The notes beneath the pieces were generated by a model. It was not told the DNA's origin, searched no databases, and saw nothing but the letters and a program-made list of their open reading frames with translations. Below are positions 6,949 to 12,901 of a DNA stretch of 12,901 nucleotides, piece by piece. The position numbers were made by a program, and so were the translations under genes. Within the stretch, counting starts at the first letter, position 1, and each line of letters starts with the position of its first letter. Origin of the DNA: Blastocladiella britannica (taxonomy: Eukaryota > Blastocladiomycota > Blastocladiomycetes > Blastocladiales > Blastocladiaceae); contig MU625055.1 of assembly GCA_025349905.2 (NCBI GenBank), positions 1-12,901 of the forward strand, read 5' to 3'.

Positions 6949-9900
6949 TACTGGTTGGACACGCGAATAAACACGTCCTCGAGACTCGACTGCGAGATTG
7001 CCCAGTCCTGAACGCCAATAGATCCCGACGTCATGGCCTCAAACACGCTGGCAAGGTCCGTGCCGGGCGGGAATAAGACTTGTACGCGGACTTCCCACGC
7101 CCAGGTCTTGGCGACCAGGTCCCATGTCCCACCTCGAGCCCTCTGCGCCGCGGCGCTGTCAAGCAGCTCGTGGTTCACCTTCAAATGGATGCCGAGTTTC
7201 AGCGCCAGTTCAAGCTTGGTCGTCAGTCCGTGGATGGCCGCGGTCTCTGCGTCCATGACCCGAGCCGCAAGCTCGTGGGGGGGTTCCGCTGCCACGGCCG
7301 TGATCGGCAGTTGCATTTGAACGCTGTTCCCCAGCCCGTACCGCGCCCGCAACGCCACCTGGTTGCCCAGCGCGCGCATCCGCCCACCAGCGACAATCCC
7401 AATGCGTGTGCACAGCGCGTCGGCCTCGGCCATCGAGTGGGTGGTGATCACCACCGCGGTTTCGCCCGACTCGCGGATGCGGCCCAGCAGTTTCCAGATC
7501 CCGAGCCGGTTGGCTGGATCCAGCCCTGCGCTCGGCTCGTCGGCCAAAATCACTTGCGGGGACCCGATCACCGCCACTCCGACTTGGAGCCGGCGGCGCT
7601 GCCCACCTGAAAGCGCGGATGCGGGGCGGTCGAGGTGCGTGCTGAGTCCGATCAGTTCCGCGCACCGTTTGACCAGCGCTTCAAGGGGTGCGCCAAGCAT
7701 CGGCGCGCCGCGTAAACGCGCAAAGAACCGCAGGTTTTCGATCACCGTCAGATCGCCCACTACCATGTCGTTTTGTGGGCATACGCCGACCGAGGCCGCA
7801 ATGTGACTGCGGCCGGTGGTCGTCAGTGCTCCCGCGACCCATGCGTTACCCCTGGTGGGCCGCGACTCGCCGGTCAATATATCTAGCAGCGTCGTCTTGC
7901 CGCACCCGTTGTGGCCGAGCAGGCCGTACGTCTCGCCGTTCTTGGCGCTCATGTACATGCCCTTGAGCACCGATTGCTTGCCGAAATTTCTATTGTTTTT
8001 TTTTTCGTTGGGTTAGTCGCCCATACCGCCATTGATTATTATATAAAAAAAATGGGAACGTACTTGTCAATGTCAATTGCGCGAATCGCATACCGCTTGG
8101 CCAGCTCGGGATCGGCAACCGACCCGTCCAAGTCATGCCGCTCTTTGCGGACTTCGAGGTCTTCCGAATCAAACGCCGGGTCCGTGACCTCGGCGTCCAC
8201 GAGCTTGGCTCGGCCCTCGCCGTCACCACCTCGCTTGCCCAGGACTTTCGAAACGAGACTCTGCCACGGATGCCACTCCACCAGCGTCAACAACCCAATC
8301 GACATCGCCATGTACGCTGTCCCGACCACAAACGAGAGCCCGGCCAGCCCCCAGTCCACAGCCGCAGTGACAATCAAGTTTTGCAAGTTGGTGGCGAACT
8401 GGATCGGCGGGAACAACGCTGCGGCCAGCGACGGGTGGCTGTTCTGGATCGTCAGTGCCCCCGCAATGACGGCAGCGGCCGGCGCAAACAAGAACGCGAC
8501 CAGCCGAGCCATGACCACCGAGCTCGTGACGGACGCCAATAAGAATCCCATACCGATAGTGCAGTGGATGTGAATCAGCGCGACCACGATAAACTGGCCG
8601 AGGTTCATGGTCGGGATCTTCCAGGCGGCGAGAATCACCGCAAACACCAGCGAGGGCACCGAAAACGTCAGCGAAAACAAGTACATCCCAAGCCAGTACG
8701 CGGGCACGCTTAGGCCGTTGGTCCGGTAGTACTGGAATAGCTTGGCTTCCTTTTCGTAGAATGCGATCGACAGGTACGCGGCAATCAGCAACAGAAGCGC
8801 CATGGGGATCGTAAACACCGCAATCGCGGGCGTCGCTTGTGGGGTTCCGACTTGCGGTGGGGACTGGATACGGCCATGGATGGACTCGCCCGGCGAGGCA
8901 CTCGCAAACGACACGCGGGTCTGAGCGTTCATCACCGATTGCAGGAGCTCGTGAATCACGTCGTTGCTGCCGCCGCCGATACTGCCCGTGCCCGAAGTCC
9001 ACACGCCCGTCAACACAGCGCTTGTCAAGTACTGCAGCGCGTTGAAGATCGTTGGGTTGATGCCGCCAATGGACGGCCGCGTGCTCGAGCAGTAGCTTGA
9101 CTCTTGCTTGTAAATCGATAACATATCGCTCGCGTCGTACTTGATCGGGAGCACAATCAGCTGCACTTTAGTACCATGCAAATCAAATTGCTGGAGTTCG
9201 GCGCCATAGTCGGGCAGCAGACGCGTGAGCTCGTCGTGCACATCTTCGTCCTGCGTTATGTACACCTTTGGGACAATGGAATTGGAGTACCGGGCGGCGC
9301 AATTTACCGGTAATGGCTGCGCCGCTGCGTACATGATGCCAAGATGTGCCTTGATGAGACTCGCCACAAGCTGCGGTTGGGTCACGACAGTCACGTTCGG
9401 AGGCTGGGACGGCAGTTGATTAATGTAATAGGGAGCGAGGCCGGACGCGGACGACGATGAGCCCATGGCGCTGAGGACGGGGAGAACCGACTGCCCCAGA
9501 TCCGACCAATTGCGTGCCAGAGACGGAGCAAACAGGTTCCCGGCGGCGCTCGACGGGTCCGACACCCAGTATCGCGCGGTATTTCTGCTCGAACTCGATG
9601 CCGTCGTGGACCCCGAGACTTGGAACTGAGGCGGCAGCTGCCAGTCCCCTTCAAAGCACCCAAACGAGGCGCCGGGCGAGCAGAGTCCCATTCCCTTGAC
9701 GACCTGGTTGGTCAGTGACACGAGATTGCACGTCTTGGGTCCACGGGACGACGGGTCGCTGTTGCTGGAATAAAAGTCGGACCCGCCCCCCGACGCGGTC
9801 GATTCGGGCACGGCAATGTACCCACCTGCGCACAACTGTTCCTGCGCCATCGAGAGTCCGTACACGAAAAACCCGAGGACCAGCACCGTGGTCGCAAACA

Positions 9901-12900
9901 AAAAGATGGTTGCCTTGAGCTGCTTGAGCTGGTACGTCCAGTTTTTCAGGAACGATGCCATGACCTGGCGCGCCAAAGTTGGGTGCCCGTCAAACTTGGG
10001 CATCTCGAACGGTGCCAGCTCGGCCTGCGTTACATTGGCATCGTGGTGGTGGTCGGCTTTGGGTCCGTCACCAGCAGCGGCCGCCGCCGCTTCGCGCTCG
10101 GCCTTGGCCTGTTCCGCCAGCGTCAAAAACACTTGCTCCAAAGTCGAGTTGGCCACCTCCCACTCGCGGATGACCGCAACGCGTGTCGAGTCGTTGGATT
10201 GCAGGAACCGCAGCAGTGGGACTACGGCGCGGTCGCGCGGAATCGTGGCTGCAAACATTTCGGCGCTGCGGCGGCTTACCACGGCGGCCGGTGCGTGCGC
10301 GTGCACAAGCTCGGTCACCGACTCGAGCGTCTGGCCCTCCTGCGCAAGCAGCAGTACCTCGTAACCCGACCCGTATTTGGTTTTGAGTGCCAGCGAAGTG
10401 CCCGTGGCCTTCACCTCGCCACTGTCAATGATGCAAACCTCATCGCCCAATGCGTCGGCCTCGTCCAGCAGGTGCGTGGTCAGAATCACGGCCGCGTGCG
10501 ACTTGAGGGAGGAAATAAACGCCCAGATCTTGCGCCGGTTGATGGGGTCGAGGGAGGCGGTGGGTTCGTCTATTTTATATTTTGGTGAATACAGGCTGGT
10601 ACAATTTGAGAAATGGACAAAACGAACCGAGTACGACAAGAGGAGGCTCACCAACGCCAGCCAGCAAGATCGCCGTACGACGACGCATCCCACCACTAAA
10701 CTGCCCCACAAGTTGATCCCCTTTGGTCTCGAGCCCGACTTTCGCCAGTTGCGCCACCGCATACTGGTCCAAGTTACCTTGGACGTCCTTGAACGCCGCA
10801 AACATCTTGACGTGCTCGGCCGCCGTGAGCAGCGGCCACGTGAGGTCCGACTGCGGGGTGACGCCAATCATTTGCTGGATCTTGTCCAACCGGCCCGTCC
10901 CAAAGCACGACACGACCCCACTGGTCGGGCGGAGCAGGCCCGTGATGGCGTTGATGGTAGTCGATTTGCCCGCGCCATTGGTGCCCAGCAGCGACAGCAC
11001 GCGCCCCTTGCGAACACGTAGCGATACGTCCTTGACGGCCTTGATGGGCCGGTTTGTCGGAAAGCACCCGAACCGGACCGGGGTGAACGTGACGGCGAGG
11101 TTTTCGACCCGGAGCTCGTCGGAATCGAGTGTCTGCTTGTGAATATCGGCATTGGGCTCGGCGCCGAGGCCCCAGTATGATGCCGTGAATGGGAACCACA
11201 GTGGATGCGGACCACCAACCACCTGGTTGATGTATCCGCAAATGCAAAAGAAGAGCAGCGGGTAGATGACCATGATGCCCATGGTAGCGGCGGTCGAAGG
11301 CGACGACCACGAATAAGGTACCGGGACCGAGTTGTCGATAAATTGGCGTGCAACTGTCATGTTGGCGGCACTCAGGTGCACGGTGATGTTGGCCGAAGTC
11401 ACCATGGTCTGCATTTCAAACACCAGTTTGCCCACGGTGATGAAGGGCAGCAAGTTCCATGCCCACCCACTTGCGGCCGTTTTGAACAGGTCCTCGTATG
11501 CAGAAGAGGATCCAGGGTGGAGTGTGGCGAGTGAAGTGCCATCGAGCATGCCAAAGACGGCGGAACCGGCAATGCAGAGCATGGCTAGCATGCCCGCAAA
11601 GATGTTGATCGAGTACTGCCCATTCAGGGCCGCCACTATTTTTGCCATATTGTCAGGATCCGCAATATAAAAATTCACAAAGAAAAACATACCAAAAATC
11701 AGTCCAGTCGAAACAAGGTGGAATCCAGAGAGCAGCATGACGACAAAGACGACGAGCGGGTCCCAGTTGTACAGGGGAAATCGCAATGGGAATGCAGGGA
11801 TCGCGAGCAGAGCAATGAGGGACGATGCAGTGCACATGATCACCACCGTCAGGAAAGTTGCAATCCAAAGGGCCGACTCGGTCATGCCGAGCTTCCGGAG
11901 GACGCCCAGAAGGCCCGTGTATTCTTTGTTTTTTTTTCGTGTGTGTATGTCAGTGTCGCATTTCACAAAAAAAAGGAACATAATAAAAAGCATACTCTCG
12001 TAGCCAACCAAATTGGCCATGATGAGCATCAGCGGCGCAAATCCAAGCACGATAAAAGCGGCGGTGAGCGCGTTTCCCATGGACTGTGAGAACTGGCCAG
12101 CAAAGCTGTTGATGGACGATTGCATCTCGCTCAACTGCGACCCAGGCTCGGCTGGGAGCGCAAAATGCGAGAGGGATACGTCGACCGCGGGATTGGGGAC
12201 ACCCAGCATGGAGCTCCTCTGGTGACAATGACATGCGTGAGAAATCTCATAACTCAATAGAAAAGGACAAGAGAATGCCAAACCGTTTTGAGGATGGCCT
12301 TGTCCAGTGCATGCTTGAATAAAATGTCATGTGAGCTGTACACGATGTTGGGGAGTACCGCGTCGCCGCTGTAGCTGTAGGTGACCATATCGTCCACCAC
12401 CGGCCAAATCGTATAGTGGGTGCCATTGGCGGCGCGGATCCGAGCATCAGCGCTGCCGAGATCCGCTGGAATATTGTTGAATAACGGCACTGATCCAGTG
12501 GAGAAGCCAGCAATGGTGCCCACGGACGCAAATGTCGTAAAGCTGACGCCGAAATTAATGGGCCGCTCCTTGACGATTGCGGATCGCCGCGTAACGAGAT
12601 CCGCTGCCAGCGCGTCGAGAGTCGGGTACGCGATCACATCTGGAGCACCCGTCGAAAGGCCAATATCGCTGGCAAGCTGTGCCACGACCGCCGCGTGATA
12701 CGCATCGTTTGGCGCGTAAAGAATCCGCGGTCGCTGGCACGCCACTGTGGAGGATCCGGCTGCGCACACAGGATACGCGACCGGCAAGGGCTTTGGATCC
12801 GTCATGGACACGCTGGTGGCGGTTCCCGTGAACATGATCTGGTAGCTGTTTGTCATTGCACCCGAGCTCACCACGCTCAGCAGGAGCGCCGCGAGCGGCG

Positions 12901-12901
12901 A
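6936..12901 (-). CDS. ABCA-type full-size ABC transporter, 5' partial (exons >12901..12284, 12218..11996, 11923..10628, 10569..8064, 7989..6936)
   Basis: Spliced, this reads 1898 residues without a stop and is still open at the window's right edge. Order: end of first membrane helix (1-15), extracellular domain 1 (about 15-250), helices of TMD1 (about 250-530) and NBD1 (about 550-760) with Walker A GTNGAGKST (594-602), FSGGM signature (689-693), Walker B LVVLDEP and TTHLLDEAD. An Ala/His-rich linker follows. TMD2 begins near 930, has a large extracellular loop (about 950-1280) and helices 1290-1500. NBD2 has Walker A GHNGCGKTT (1573-1581), LSGGQ (1674-1678), ILADEP and TTHSMAEADAL. Two large loops and the GMY-type NBD2 entry (VLKGMYMSAKNGETYGLLGHNG) are typical of subfamily A, whose members move lipids or other hydrophobic solutes. 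Both ATP sites look complete, apart from F for L in the first signature. The substrate cannot be told. Confidence 0.92.
7990..8063 (-). other. ABC transporter intron (74 nt), before NBD2
   Basis: Donor GTACGT, branch-like CTAAC (8012-8016) and acceptor ACAATAG. Splicing joins DK to NFGKQSVLKGM, the conserved entry into NBD2. Without it the frame stops soon after the donor. An A10 run precedes the acceptor. Confidence 0.9.
10570..10627 (-). other. ABC transporter intron (58 nt) splitting the Walker B aspartate codon of NBD1
   Basis: Donor GTTCGT and acceptor AAAATAG. Splicing gives CTC G|AC GAA, which completes LVVLDEPTASLDP. Reading through gives a TAA within the intron, so an unspliced transcript would end inside NBD1. 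Confidence 0.92.
11924..11995 (-). other. ABC transporter intron (72 nt, stop-free and a multiple of three)
   Basis: Donor GTATGC, CTGAC branch-like site and acceptor AACAAAG after an A9 run. Splicing joins VGYE to YTGLLGVLRKLGM through a new Lys codon, matching the short cytosolic segment expected between TMD1 helices. Because it has no stop and keeps phase, the unspliced form is also translatable. Confidence 0.75.
12219..12283 (-). other. ABC transporter intron (65 nt) at the end of extracellular domain 1
   Basis: Donor GTTTGG and acceptor GTCACCAG, phase 0. It joins KAILKT to RSSMLGVPNPAV. The upstream frame otherwise ends in a stop at about 12254. No clear branch site was seen. Confidence 0.8.

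Noticed and set aside
7080..7610. 176-residue plus-strand open frame opposite the NBD2 exon
   Set aside because: Mirror frame of a strongly biased coding exon, without any domain of its own.
6936..12901. Reading the split transporter frames as several separate genes or a broken gene
   Set aside because: Four GT-AG introns of 58-74 nt join all parts in phase and restore conserved ABC motifs at each junction that can be judged.

Overview
The window looks like nuclear DNA of a GC-rich eukaryote with short spliceosomal introns (58-80 nt, GT...AG). The gene set is a hybrid histidine kinase with a fused receiver domain, a full-size ABCA-type ABC transporter, tryptophan-rich repeat proteins and an F-box protein. 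This suggests an early-diverging zoosporic fungus, with Blastocladiomycota-like my best guess. The lineage is inferred from gene content and intron style, not from any marker gene.

Layout. Positions 38-2343 (+) hold the 3' part of a hybrid histidine kinase: split PAS domain, H-box, strongly degenerate ATPase region and intact receiver. Its 5' part lies left of the window. Fifteen bases past its stop, a small unrecognised minus-strand gene ends tail-to-tail (2359 to about 2724 or 2874, depending on the start and intron model). About 500 bp without a clear gene follow (2875-3388). They carry inverted and tandem repeats and a strong hairpin at 3311-3349. Two related genes come next in tandem on the plus strand. 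The first is a 5'-truncated copy (3389-4140) whose frame is kept only by an 80-nt intron or is broken by one missing base. The second is a full-length 614-residue protein (4312-6156) made of degenerate ankyrin-like repeats with an L-E-W-W signature. An F-box gene (6474 to 6728, with coding signal continuing to about 6948) appears broken or mis-split. From 6936 to the right edge the minus strand encodes an ABCA-type transporter in five exons. It ends inside NBD2 at 6936, and its N-terminus lies beyond 12901.

How the genes relate. The kinase and the ABCA transporter are ordinary single genes of signalling and lipid/solute export. The middle 3.3-6.9 kb is a fast-evolving accessory stretch with a tandem duplication, a decaying copy and a damaged F-box gene. 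No operon logic applies. The most interesting points are the repeat family, the apparent conversion of coding sequence into an intron in the truncated copy, and the histidine kinase that keeps its phospho-acceptor sites but seems to have lost its ATP-binding boxes.
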